From UMGS1225 sp034086705 (GTDB lineage: Bacteria > Bacillota > Clostridia > Oscillospirales > CAG-272): DNA of 29,682 nt. The stretch covers positions 1 through 29,682 of the forward strand of contig JAXDZV010000062.1 in the NCBI GenBank assembly GCA_034086705.1, given 5' to 3'. A program made the position numbers and the translations under genes. The notes under the pieces were generated by a model. It was given only the letters and a program-made list of their open reading frames with translations, was not told where the DNA came from and made no database searches. Positions 15,981-23,750 of the stretch are shown piece after piece; position 1 is the first letter of the stretch, and each line of letters opens with the position of its first letter.

Positions 15981-16009
15981 ATTATATCATAAAAGATTGG
16001 AATACGCAA
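15981..16009 (-). promoter_or_regulatory. rplS promoter
   Basis: Minus-strand TTGCGT (16004-16009), a 17-bp spacer and TATAAT (15981-15986). Confidence 0.75.
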
Positions 16010-16037
16010 GAAAATTAAAAAAATAAAAGTAAATGTT

Positions 16038-17078
16038 TTATGAACAAAGAGTCCGATCAATCCAGGCTGAGCGGATAGCAGTTGCGATACCGATGTCAGC
16101 ATGGTGTACGGTGGGGTCGGCAATTACAATTTGGGGCGGCATTTTCTCTTTATCGCTGAAAAGACGCCGAAGGGCCAAGGTTAGCATTTCTCCCAGTTCT
16201 CCGTTTTGCAAAACTTTCCGATTTTCCAAAATGATAACATCCGGGTTGATAATCCATGTCAGATTATAAAGTGCCACAGAAAGCTCTGCAAATTGTTCGG
16301 ATGAGAGGGAAAAGGTAGACAGATACTCTTCTAAATGTCTGCCGGTACGCGTGATCATTTTTCCAAGATTTCCGCCGTCCGGCGCAAAAACCTGCTGTCC
16401 ATTCTGTAAAACCGCTCCACAGATCACATCGCCCAAAGTGGCATAAAATACCGTTTTTTTGGTATAGCTTTCAATGTGCATAGCGTTACTGAGTGCTGCA
16501 GAAGCAATATCATCCGTAATGATGGAGACCGGCTCGCCGAGAATATCTTGCACCACCTGCGTCAAATTTATATCGGCTAGTTCGGGGGATCGCGCCCCTC
16601 GGACGCAGTCGGCTCTTTTGTCATAAATACCAGGCACCAGGATGCCGATTCCCATGCATTGTGCCATATTTAAATGACGCAGAATATAAATCTTTACATT
16701 TTTCAAAAAAATGTAAAGATTTTCCTCATAATAGTACTCAGGGTTGTAGTCATATTCTATTCGATCCACGGTTTCGATCATTGCATCGATTACAGTCATG
16801 CGGAACTGTTTGCGCGTCAGATCCAGAACCATAGAAAAATAAAGGCGATTTAAGCTAATCAGCCCTGCTCGTCTGCCTGCAACGGTTCTGCTTTCTTTTT
16901 CCTGCATGACAATTTTTCGCTCTAAGAGCGTGTCCACCACTTTTCCAACTGTCATCAGACTCAGCCCTACTCGTGCTGCAATATCCGCACGGCTGATACT
17001 GCCGTTTTGGGCAATGGTGTGGAAAATGGAACGAACACTTTCCTTTTTGATGCTTTCGAATTTATCTTTGTTGTTCAT
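16038..17078 (-). CDS. ROK-family transcriptional regulator
   Basis: 346-residue NagC/XylR-type repressor: an N-terminal winged HTH (about 12-65; SRADIAARVGLSLMTVGKVV) and a C-terminal ROK sugar-kinase-like domain. The kinase features are degraded: the phosphate-binding DxGxT is LDLTRKQF (85-92), the ENDANAAA-like sugar site reads TDDIASAA (188-195), and the CxCGxxGC zinc motif is missing after GGNLGK (235-240). It should act only as a regulator, perhaps with an unusual or no sugar ligand. Start ATG 17078 has only a weak AGGA. Own promoter at 17150-17179 with a perfect palindrome at 17134-17146. Position next to lacZ suggests, but does not prove, that it controls the galactoside genes. Confidence 0.88.
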   Translation of the reverse strand: MNNKDKFESIKKESVRSIFHTIAQNGSISRADIAARVGLSLMTVGKVVDTLLERKIVMQEKESRTVAGRRAGLISLNRLYFSMVLDLTRKQFRMTVIDAMIETVDRIEYDYNPEYYYEENLYIFLKNVKIYILRHLNMAQCMGIGILVPGIYDKRADCVRGARSPELADINLTQVVQDILGEPVSIITDDIASAALSNAMHIESYTKKTVFYATLGDVICGAVLQNGQQVFAPDGGNLGKMITRTGRHLEEYLSTFSLSSEQFAELSVALYNLTWIINPDVIILENRKVLQNGELGEMLTLALRRLFSDKEKMPPQIVIADPTVHHADIGIATAIRSAWIDRTLCS

Positions 17079-17133
17079 AATCCTGTCGTTTCTCCGATGC
17101 GGTTTGATTGGAACTTCTGGGATTTTTCATTCA

Positions 17134-17146
17134 TAAACTATGTTTA
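17134..17146. promoter_or_regulatory. Putative operator of the ROK regulator
   Basis: TAAACTATGTTTA, a perfect 13-bp palindrome (TAAAC-TAT-GTTTA) centred about ten bases downstream of the -10 box, at the predicted transcription start. The position fits autorepression by the HTH of the adjacent ROK protein. Confidence 0.5.
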
Positions 17147-17149
17147 CTA

Positions 17150-17179
17150 ATTATAAACGTATCGCAGTTTGTTTGTCAA
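17150..17179 (-). promoter_or_regulatory. ROK regulator promoter
   Basis: Minus-strand TTGACA (17174-17179), an 18-bp spacer and TATAAT (17150-17155). Confidence 0.8.
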
Positions 17180-17252
17180 GTGGAAAATTTGCTTTCTGGT
17201 GGGGTTGCCTTGCATCTGTGCCGAATGAATGCTATGTGTATCGTTATAAAGG

Positions 17253-17297
17253 TAAAAAAGGGCGGCACGTCAGAAAATCAGACGCGCCGCTCTTTTT
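17253..17297 (-). terminator. lacZ terminator
   Basis: AGAGCGGC-GCGTC pairs with GACGT-GCCGCCC (minus strand), followed by TTTTTT, about 30 bases after the lacZ stop. The opposite side also has a T-run, so it may be bidirectional. Confidence 0.85.
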
Positions 17298-17326
17298 CAG
17301 GTGTTACTGCAAATTTTTGCATATAG

Positions 17327-20300
17327 CTACTCTTCAGTATACTCTTTTTTTGCTTCTGCGAACAAAGAAAGCGCGGTGGAATAAACAGGAAGCAACCGAA
17401 AAGAAAAATGCATTTGTTCTTCGCGAATGAGATATTGTTCCCCCGGCTCCGGACCGCAGGAAGCGGATCCCACACCGGACATGCGATAATCGATATGTAC
17501 AAATGTGCGATTATCCGCTTGCAGAAGGTGTCGATGTGTAGTCTTCGTAAGCGCTCCTGCGCTGAAATGAGATGCGTTAAAACTGAATGACTCCGTTGCG
17601 CCTGCGGCAAAAAAGGCAAGGCCGGCACCGCAGGACGTTGTAACATAGGCGAATTTTGTGCCCAAATGAGAACTGTTCTCCTGTGGGAAGATGTACGGTT
17701 CATAATTTTCCCGTACCATTCCTTCATACATTCCGACACTTGTATAATGGTGCTTGTCCTCATAGGATTCCCGTGGGCCCATGCCGAAATATCCCATACG
17801 GGAAAAGCCTGGCTGTGTTACAAGGGTAAATCCAAGGCGCGGCAGAAACGCGAATGGGATCTCTTTTAAGCGGTCGCAATCCGCTGTGATGGTCAGGCCG
17901 CCTGCACGGCGAATTTCATAGCAGAGCTTTACTCGCAGCAGCGGATAGCTTGCCTTCCCGCAGAGGTAACCTGTAAAACATGCGCAGAAACGGTCGGTAT
18001 CGGATGCGGTGAGTTGAAAAGTTTCACATTGCAATGTGGCATCTTCCATGCCTATGCTCTGCCAGTTTGCTTTGCAATACATATCATTGTCCAGCGGGGC
18101 ACGCCATACAGTCATGTTCATCGGCATAGAGAGCAAAGATGTTTCGTTTTGCAGAATATCATGCAGCAGACCGCTTTGCTTTGAAAAGACATATGTTACG
18201 TTATCGGTGGAAACATACAGCATTTTGCCGGAATCTGAAACACACACGGGGGAAAGTTTTTTGGAAAGCTGCACCTTTTCCCGTATGGTTTGCTGTAGCA
18301 GAAATTGCTGACAGCTAACTTCATGGCCGGCAGGAGCATACCACGTGGTGCGGTTGGTGACAAAACGAAGCTTCAGATACCTCCATGTATTCTGCGAAGA
18401 TGTGGCAGTATATCCCAGGAAAAAGGAGGCTTCTTCACCTGCGGATAGCGATATGGAAGGGATTGTGCCGCATTGTACGGGTTTTCCGTCTTCCTCCACA
18501 CACCAATACAGGGTCAAGTCTTCCAGTGAGGTAAAAGCACGTGTGTTGCGCAGAAGAATGTGCCCGTCTGCTGTAGCGGGCATAAAAGCACGCACAGGGG
18601 CAATGACCTGTTTCAGTTCCAATAGACCGGTGTGTGGGGTACGATCCGGATATACAAGACCGTCTACGCAGAAATTTTTGTCATTGGGGTACTCTCCAAA
18701 GTCCCCTCCGTATAGGTAATGGGTAGAGCCTGTTTGGTCGGGCATGGCGACTGCGTGATCGGTCAGTTCCCATACACAACCGCCAAAGTGTGCATCGTTG
18801 GCGTAAATTTGCTCCCAATAATCATACAGGTCTCCCGGACCATTGCCCATAGAATGGCTGTACTCGCACTGCATATAGGGTTTGTCAATGTCTGGGTTGT
18901 CCATAATTTGCTGCACAATCTGCAGATTGCGATACATTGTGCTGTAAACATCCACACAATCGTAATACGGGTTGCCCGGCTGGATTTGCTCGTAGTGTAT
19001 CGGTCGGTCATCCACTGAGCGGATGTATTCTGCCATACGGCGGTGATTTATGCCAAAACCCGATTCATTCCCCAGAGACCAAAAAAGGATGCTTGCATGA
19101 TTCTTGTCGCGTTGCACCATGCGCTGTGCACGGTCCACAAAAGAGGCTTCCCATTCTGCAGACTCCGCTAATATATTCAGTTTGCCGTCCGCCTGAGTTC
19201 CGTGCGTCTCCAGATCTGCTTCTTCTATCAGCATAATGCCGTATTTGTCACATAAAAAGGCAAAGCGTGGATCATTTGGATAATGAGAGGTGCGAATGGC
19301 ATTGATATTATGTTGTTTGCAAAGACGCAAATCGCGTAGCATATGTTCCAGCGGAGTTACATGTCCCAAAATAGGATCACTGTCATGCCGGTTAACGCCC
19401 TTACATTTGATCTTTTTACCGTTGAGCGTAACAACACGCCCTTGTATTTCAAGATGCCGAATTCCAATAGGATAGGCAATATATTCCTCTCCCATATGTA
19501 ACAACAGACGATACAGATGAGGGGTTTCATCGCACCAAAGCTGCGGCTGGTCCAACGATATTGTAAAACAATTTTCTTGTGTTTCACCTTGTGCCTTGCA
19601 GGTGCCATCCGGTGCGTAGAGTGTATAACTGAGTGGCAAATCGCTTGTTTTATCCAGTGTGACGGAAATCTGTGCGTTGGAAAAGTCGGCACATAGACTT
19701 GAGCGAATTGTGAAATCCCGCAAATGCGCAGGGTCCCTCGCGAGCAAATACACCTCGCGGAAGATGCCGGACAGACGGTACATATCTTGGTCTTCTAAAT
19801 AGGAACCGGTGCACCATTTGAATACCAAAACGGTAATCTCATTATCGTCCTGCGTTAACTGTTCCGTAATATCAAACTCACTCGTCATATGACTGACTTG
19901 ACTGTATCCCACGAAACGACGGTTGATATATACATAAAAGGCTGCGTCAACCCCCTCGAAGTGCAAGAATATTTTTTTCCCTGCAAAACAGGTGGGGATG
20001 TGAAAACTACGCTGATACAATCCGCATGGTATTTCATTTGGCAGATGAGGCGGATTACACGGAAACGGATAATTGAAATTGGTGTATTGCGGCACATCAT
20101 ATTTCCCGATCGTTTGCATTTGCCAGTTTCCGGGAACGGCTATCCGATCTGGCAGCACAACATCCGATAGAACCGGGGGGAGCTCCTGTGCGCTGCCAAA
20201 ATAGCCGAACGACCATTCGCCGCAGAGACTCAAAAAGCGTGTTGAAGTTTCTCGGTAAACATTATCACAAGCATCTGCACGGTCAAAGGGAATAAAATAA

Positions 20301-20365
20301 GTGTGCGGTGATTCGCAGCCGATATGCAGCGTTTCTAGGCTGCGATGATATGTGAATTCGTTCAT
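17327..20365 (-). CDS. lacZ: Beta-galactosidase, glycoside hydrolase family 2
   Basis: Hydrolyses terminal beta-D-galactosides such as lactose. 1012 residues, the length of E. coli LacZ, with the full five-domain layout: jelly-roll sugar-binding domain (about 45-210), Ig-like domain (about 215-305), TIM barrel (about 306-610), a second Ig-like domain, and the C-terminal Bgal small chain/domain 5 (about 740-1005). Catalytic residues: acid/base Glu434 in SLGNESGFG and nucleophile Glu501 in QCEYSHSMGN. GVNRHD (324-329) and TSHYPN (359-364) are conserved. No signal peptide, so it acts on imported sugar; no transporter gene is in the window. ATG 20365 is preceded by AGAAAGGA. A terminator-like hairpin lies 22 bases upstream, between thuA and lacZ. 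Confidence 0.97.
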   Translation of the reverse strand: MNEFTYHRSLETLHIGCESPHTYFIPFDRADACDNVYRETSTRFLSLCGEWSFGYFGSAQELPPVLSDVVLPDRIAVPGNWQMQTIGKYDVPQYTNFNYPFPCNPPHLPNEIPCGLYQRSFHIPTCFAGKKIFLHFEGVDAAFYVYINRRFVGYSQVSHMTSEFDITEQLTQDDNEITVLVFKWCTGSYLEDQDMYRLSGIFREVYLLARDPAHLRDFTIRSSLCADFSNAQISVTLDKTSDLPLSYTLYAPDGTCKAQGETQENCFTISLDQPQLWCDETPHLYRLLLHMGEEYIAYPIGIRHLEIQGRVVTLNGKKIKCKGVNRHDSDPILGHVTPLEHMLRDLRLCKQHNINAIRTSHYPNDPRFAFLCDKYGIMLIEEADLETHGTQADGKLNILAESAEWEASFVDRAQRMVQRDKNHASILFWSLGNESGFGINHRRMAEYIRSVDDRPIHYEQIQPGNPYYDCVDVYSTMYRNLQIVQQIMDNPDIDKPYMQCEYSHSMGNGPGDLYDYWEQIYANDAHFGGCVWELTDHAVAMPDQTGSTHYLYGGDFGEYPNDKNFCVDGLVYPDRTPHTGLLELKQVIAPVRAFMPATADGHILLRNTRAFTSLEDLTLYWCVEEDGKPVQCGTIPSISLSAGEEASFFLGYTATSSQNTWRYLKLRFVTNRTTWYAPAGHEVSCQQFLLQQTIREKVQLSKKLSPVCVSDSGKMLYVSTDNVTYVFSKQSGLLHDILQNETSLLSMPMNMTVWRAPLDNDMYCKANWQSIGMEDATLQCETFQLTASDTDRFCACFTGYLCGKASYPLLRVKLCYEIRRAGGLTITADCDRLKEIPFAFLPRLGFTLVTQPGFSRMGYFGMGPRESYEDKHHYTSVGMYEGMVRENYEPYIFPQENSSHLGTKFAYVTTSCGAGLAFFAAGATESFSFNASHFSAGALTKTTHRHLLQADNRTFVHIDYRMSGVGSASCGPEPGEQYLIREEQMHFSFRLLPVYSTALSLFAEAKKEYTEE

Positions 20366-20386
20366 GAAAATTCCTTTCTCTACGAT

Positions 20387-20416
20387 AAAAAAAGGGGCTG
20401 CCGTTCGGCGGCCTCT
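20387..20416 (-). terminator. Terminator-like hairpin between thuA and lacZ
   Basis: On the minus strand AGAGGC-C-GCC, GAAC loop, GGC-A-GCCCCT, then seven T (complement of A 20387-20393). It starts 16 bases after the thuA stop; the lacZ Shine-Dalgarno follows within a few bases of the T-tract. It could end the thuA message, or attenuate lacZ. Confidence 0.75.
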
Positions 20417-20431
20417 TTTAATCGGTATTTA

Positions 20432-21172
20432 TTACTTGACGTAATCGCCGTTTTCAAATACGTTTGCACGATAATCGCAGTTATGCATATGGCATCCAAA
20501 ATCATTTGGTTTTGCCCACACAACCGCTTGATATATAATCTTTTGGACATGCTCGTTGTAGAAGGAACGGCAGGCTTCATGCCCGGGCTGGAAATAAAAG
20601 ACTTTGCCACGGCCTCTGGTCCAGCAGCATCCACTGCGGAACACATATCCATGCTCAAACCAAGAAATGAAGACCTCTTCATCCGGCTGCGGAATCATGA
20701 ACGGCTCTCCATACACTTCTTCAATACCCAGATCAATATGTTCCGGAATACCTGCGGCGATAGGATGTGCTGCGTTGATGGTCCAGATAATCTCTTTTTG
20801 CTCATCACTCCAAAGAAGCTTTCCGCTGCTGCCTACAATATAGCGGAAAGGTTTAGAGAAGTGTGCGGAATGCAGTGCGATAAAGCCCATACCGTCGTTA
20901 TAAACACGGTCACGAATTTTAGAAGCAAGTTCTTCTGACACTTCGTGATGAGCCATATGTGCCCACCAAATCAAAACGTCCGTATCATTGAGCAATTCAT
21001 CTGTCAAAAAGTTTGGCCCATGCAGTGTGGCAGTTCTTACTTCCAGGTCATCATGCGGATCCAGAAAAGATTTGATTTGTTCGTGGATTCCCAGCGGATA
21101 AATTTGGCGAATCGCCTCTTCCTGTACTTCATGAATATACTCGTTCCAAACAGTAACCTTTATTTTACCCAT
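20432..21172 (-). CDS. ThuA-like domain protein
   Basis: 246-residue protein of the ThuA (trehalose utilisation) family, which has a glutamine-amidotransferase-like flavodoxin fold. Seen: VTVWNEYIHE (7-16), LIWWAHMAHHEVS (67-79), DGMGFIALHSAHFSKPF near 92-108, and the C-terminal GRGKVFYFQPGHE. Members are linked to sugar or glycoside metabolism by context, but a reaction is not established to my knowledge. The start ATG 21172 has AAAGGAG upstream. It is the first gene after a perfect consensus promoter (21218-21246), with lacZ next, so a joint role in galactoside use is inferred. A hairpin separates the two genes. Confidence 0.87.
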   Translation of the reverse strand: MGKIKVTVWNEYIHEVQEEAIRQIYPLGIHEQIKSFLDPHDDLEVRTATLHGPNFLTDELLNDTDVLIWWAHMAHHEVSEELASKIRDRVYNDGMGFIALHSAHFSKPFRYIVGSSGKLLWSDEQKEIIWTINAAHPIAAGIPEHIDLGIEEVYGEPFMIPQPDEEVFISWFEHGYVFRSGCCWTRGRGKVFYFQPGHEACRSFYNEHVQKIIYQAVVWAKPNDFGCHMHNCDYRANVFENGDYVK

Positions 21173-21217
21173 ATTTTTGTTCTCCTTTACATTTGCAAAG
21201 AATCATAAGATACTCTC

Positions 21218-21246
21218 ATTATACAGACGGATCGTGCAAATGTCAA
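21218..21246 (-). promoter_or_regulatory. thuA(-lacZ) promoter
   Basis: Minus-strand TTGACA (21241-21246), a 17-bp spacer and TATAAT (21218-21223): a perfect sigma-A consensus. No copy of the 13-bp palindrome found at the ROK promoter is visible here. Confidence 0.88.
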
Positions 21247-21426
21247 CAAAATCCTGAAGAAAAGAGCACGAGTTGGCGATTTTTCGATTTGCCAGGGCGC
21301 AGGTACGGCAGTATTTTGCCCAGTGCATATAAAGCCCGTTCTTTACTGCATTTTTAACGTGCGGCAATTTGGAAACATGTAATCGGCAAACTCATAAATT
21401 TCTTTTCGAAAAAGGTGTCTTTCCCC
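21247..21426. other. Spacer between divergent promoters
   Basis: 180 bases between the thuA and DUF177 promoters. I see no gene. Small palindromes such as TTTTCGAAAA near 21406-21415 are present, but nothing convincing. Confidence 0.5.
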
Positions 21427-21455
21427 TTGACAAATAAGGTGTTATTTAGTATAAT
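21427..21455 (+). promoter_or_regulatory. DUF177-rpmF promoter
   Basis: TTGACA (21427-21432), a 17-bp spacer and TATAAT (21450-21455): a perfect consensus promoter. Predicted start near 21462. Confidence 0.88.
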
Positions 21456-21495
21456 TTTATACTGATCGATTGTGACGGAGAGGGGGGGATTCTGC

Positions 21496-22107
21496 GTGAA
21501 GCTGAATATGCTTCCGATTCTCAGCGGTGCGCAGAATGTTTTACCGATCGACTATGAACAGTCGGCGGAACAACTTCTTTCCGGCAATGACAGTTTTGTT
21601 TTTTCCGATGTAGTATTTGCATCTGCTGTGCATGTATATGGGCAGGTGCGCAATACTGCGGGGTATGCTTGTCTGCAGCTTTGCATTTCAGTTTCTTATG
21701 AAACGAGTTGCGCGCGTTGCCTTACGCCGTTACACCGCGAGGCGATGTTTACGGTAGAAAAGCCGATTGGGCAGAACGGCGGTACGTTTTCTTTGGCGCA
21801 TGCGGAACACGCAGACGATTATGTTCTCATTGAGGATAACTGCATAGATTTGGATGTTCCCGTGCGGGAACAGATCGAAGCAGATTTTCCTATGCGGCAT
21901 TTGTGCCGAGAAGATTGTGCCGGGCTTTGTGTCCACTGCGGAAAAGACAAAAATGCGGGGGCGTGCACTTGCAGCACGCATGAGCAGGACCCTCGGCTGC
22001 AAAAGCTTGCCGATTTATTGCGGCAAAACGAAGTAGCGGAAAAAAGTAAGGGAGGAAATAAAAATGGCAGTACCGAAGAGGAAAGTATCGAAAGCAAGAA
22101 GAGATAA
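21496..22107 (+). CDS. DUF177 (YceD-like) protein
   Basis: 203-residue YceD/DUF177 family protein. Homologues lie upstream of rpmF and are linked to 23S rRNA/large-subunit processing. Cysteine pairs typical of the Firmicutes form are seen: SCARC (C72, C75) and the cluster C137, C141, C145, C148, C157, C159 (LCREDCAGLCVHCG), likely a metal site. GTG 21496 is preferred because a GGAGAGGGGGG Shine-Dalgarno (21477-21488) precedes it; the earlier GTG 21472 is only about ten bases from the mRNA start. The last 14 codons run into rpmF in another frame (44-nt overlap), giving a charged tail (SKGGNKNGSTEEESIESKKR). Confidence 0.88.
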   Translation: MKLNMLPILSGAQNVLPIDYEQSAEQLLSGNDSFVFSDVVFASAVHVYGQVRNTAGYACLQLCISVSYETSCARCLTPLHREAMFTVEKPIGQNGGTFSLAHAEHADDYVLIEDNCIDLDVPVREQIEADFPMRHLCREDCAGLCVHCGKDKNAGACTCSTHEQDPRLQKLADLLRQNEVAEKSKGGNKNGSTEEESIESKKR

Positions 22108-22246
22108 AAGACGTTCCAGCACCTGGAAGCTCGATGCGCCGACGCTGACCAAATGTCCGCAGTGCGGAAAGATGGTTTTGGCACACAGAGTTTGCAAAGC
22201 CTGTGGAACTTACGACGGTAAAGTTGTTATTGCAAAGGAAGCGTAA
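22064..22246 (+). CDS. rpmF: Large ribosomal subunit protein bL32
   Basis: 60-residue bL32 of the zinc-binding type: MAVPKRKVSKARRDKRRS at the N-terminus and cysteines C31, C34, C44 and C47 (CPQC, CKAC). AGGGAGG lies eight bases before ATG 22064, inside the DUF177 frame. Co-transcribed with DUF177, as in most bacteria. The hairpin at 22296-22344 probably ends the message. Confidence 0.97.
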   Translation: MAVPKRKVSKARRDKRRSSTWKLDAPTLTKCPQCGKMVLAHRVCKACGTYDGKVVIAKEA

Positions 22247-22295
22247 GCGGCGTCTGTTTTCCACAATCTCTGTATGGTTGTGCGGGAAGCCTCTG

Positions 22296-22344
22296 GGGGC
22301 TGTCTGACGGAACTGAAACAGTTCCGGTCGACAGTCCCGCTTTT
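22296..22344 (+). terminator. Long hairpin after rpmF
   Basis: GGGCTGTC-T-GAC-GGAACTG pairs with CAGTTCC-GGTC-GACAGTCC over about 20 bp with an AAA loop, then GCTTTT. It is a good terminator or partial terminator before the DUF512 gene. Confidence 0.75.
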
Positions 22345-22399
22345 GTATCGGACTTGGCTTGTCGCAGTAGGGCAAACATGCTGAAGGAGAGATACGCAA

Positions 22400-23710
22400 A
22401 TGGTGAAGATTACGGGTGTCAAGGCGAATTCTCCGGCGGCGCACGCCGGTGTGATTCCGGGAGATTTGCTCGTATGTGTTGGGGACAAACAGATAACAGA
22501 TGTACTGGATTACCAGTTCTATATGACGCAGAAAAATCCACGAATTACTGTGGAGCGCGCCGGTGTGCAACATAGAGTTTTATTGCGTAAAGGCACATAT
22601 GATGATGCGGGCTTAGAATTTGCGACATTTCTTATGGATACGCATCACGCATGCCGCAATCGGTGTATTTTTTGCTTTATCGATCAGCTTCCCAAGGGCA
22701 TGCGCAAAAGTCTGTATTTCAAAGATGATGATTCCAGGCTTTCCTTCTTGCAAGGGAACTATATCACGATGACAAATTTGTACGAAAAAGATGTTGAGAG
22801 AATTGTGCAAATGCATATGTCACCTGTTCGCGTTTCCGTACATACTACAGATCCTGCGCTGCGCGTCCGGATGATGCAAAATCCCCGTGCCGGAGAGGTA
22901 TTGTCTTATTTGCGAATTTTTGCCGATGCGGGAATCGCACTGGATTGTCAAATAGTGCTTTGTAAGGGGTATAACGATGGTGCGGCACTTGTGCGAACCA
23001 TGGAGGATTTGCAATCGTATTTGCCCGCACTGCGATCCGTTTCGGTGGTTCCGGCAGGTCTGACAAAATACCGCGAAGGGCTATGCCCGTTGGAGCCTTT
23101 TAATCGGCAGCAGGCAGCAGAAGTTGTTCAGATGGTTACGCAGACAGCGCAGAGGTGCTACGCACGTTGTGGGAGTCATATTTTCTATTGTTCGGACGAG
23201 TTCTATCTGACTGCGGGAACGCCGCTGCCGGATGCGGCATATTACGAAGATTTTTCACAGTTAGAGAATGGTGTCGGTATGCTGACAAATTTACAGCAGG
23301 AAATAGAACAAGAACTCCTTTTCCTAAAAGAAGATGAACACTTATCTTCTTTGCGGCATCACCGTACGGTAGCTACCGGGACGCTGGCGGCACCGTTTTT
23401 ACAGCGGCAGGTAGAACGCCTTGCAAATTTGGCGCCCGGTGTGCAAATTGATGTGGTTGGCATTCGCAACGATTTTTTCGGGCACACGGTTACTGTTGCG
23501 GGCCTTGTGACCGGGCAAGATCTTGTAGCGCAGCTTTCTGGCAAAGAACTTGGGGATCGTGTCATTATTCCGGCGTGTATGCTGCGCCGGGATGCAGATG
23601 TGTTTTTGGATGATATGACGCTTGCACAGGCTTCTCAGGCTTTACAGATTCCGATTGTAACAAACGACGGAAGCGGTGCATCATTTTTGCATGCTTTGCT
23701 GTGCCCATGA
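22400..23710 (+). CDS. DUF512 radical SAM protein with PDZ domain
   Basis: 436-residue protein of the conserved clostridial DUF512 family. An N-terminal PDZ-like segment (about 1-60; SPAAHAGVIPGDLLVCVGDK) is followed by a radical SAM region with ligands C85, C89 and C92 (ACRNRCIFCFIDQLP), then the DUF512 C-terminal part with ATGTLAAPFLQ and an NDFFGHTVTVAGL segment. The function is unknown; it is nearly always beside der in this group, hinting at a ribosome- or tRNA-related role (inference). AAGGAGAG lies eight bases before ATG 22400. der begins 40 bases downstream, so the gene heads a DUF512-der-plsY operon. Confidence 0.92.
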   Translation: MVKITGVKANSPAAHAGVIPGDLLVCVGDKQITDVLDYQFYMTQKNPRITVERAGVQHRVLLRKGTYDDAGLEFATFLMDTHHACRNRCIFCFIDQLPKGMRKSLYFKDDDSRLSFLQGNYITMTNLYEKDVERIVQMHMSPVRVSVHTTDPALRVRMMQNPRAGEVLSYLRIFADAGIALDCQIVLCKGYNDGAALVRTMEDLQSYLPALRSVSVVPAGLTKYREGLCPLEPFNRQQAAEVVQMVTQTAQRCYARCGSHIFYCSDEFYLTAGTPLPDAAYYEDFSQLENGVGMLTNLQQEIEQELLFLKEDEHLSSLRHHRTVATGTLAAPFLQRQVERLANLAPGVQIDVVGIRNDFFGHTVTVAGLVTGQDLVAQLSGKELGDRVIIPACMLRRDADVFLDDMTLAQASQALQIPIVTNDGSGASFLHALLCP

Positions 23711-23750
23711 TTTGGCGTGCAAACAAAGGGTGAAGAACGGAGGAGTTTAC

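Noticed and set aside
21247..21426. A small RNA or leader in the thuA/DUF177 divergent spacer
   Set aside because: Only short palindromes without a promoter-terminator pair were seen.
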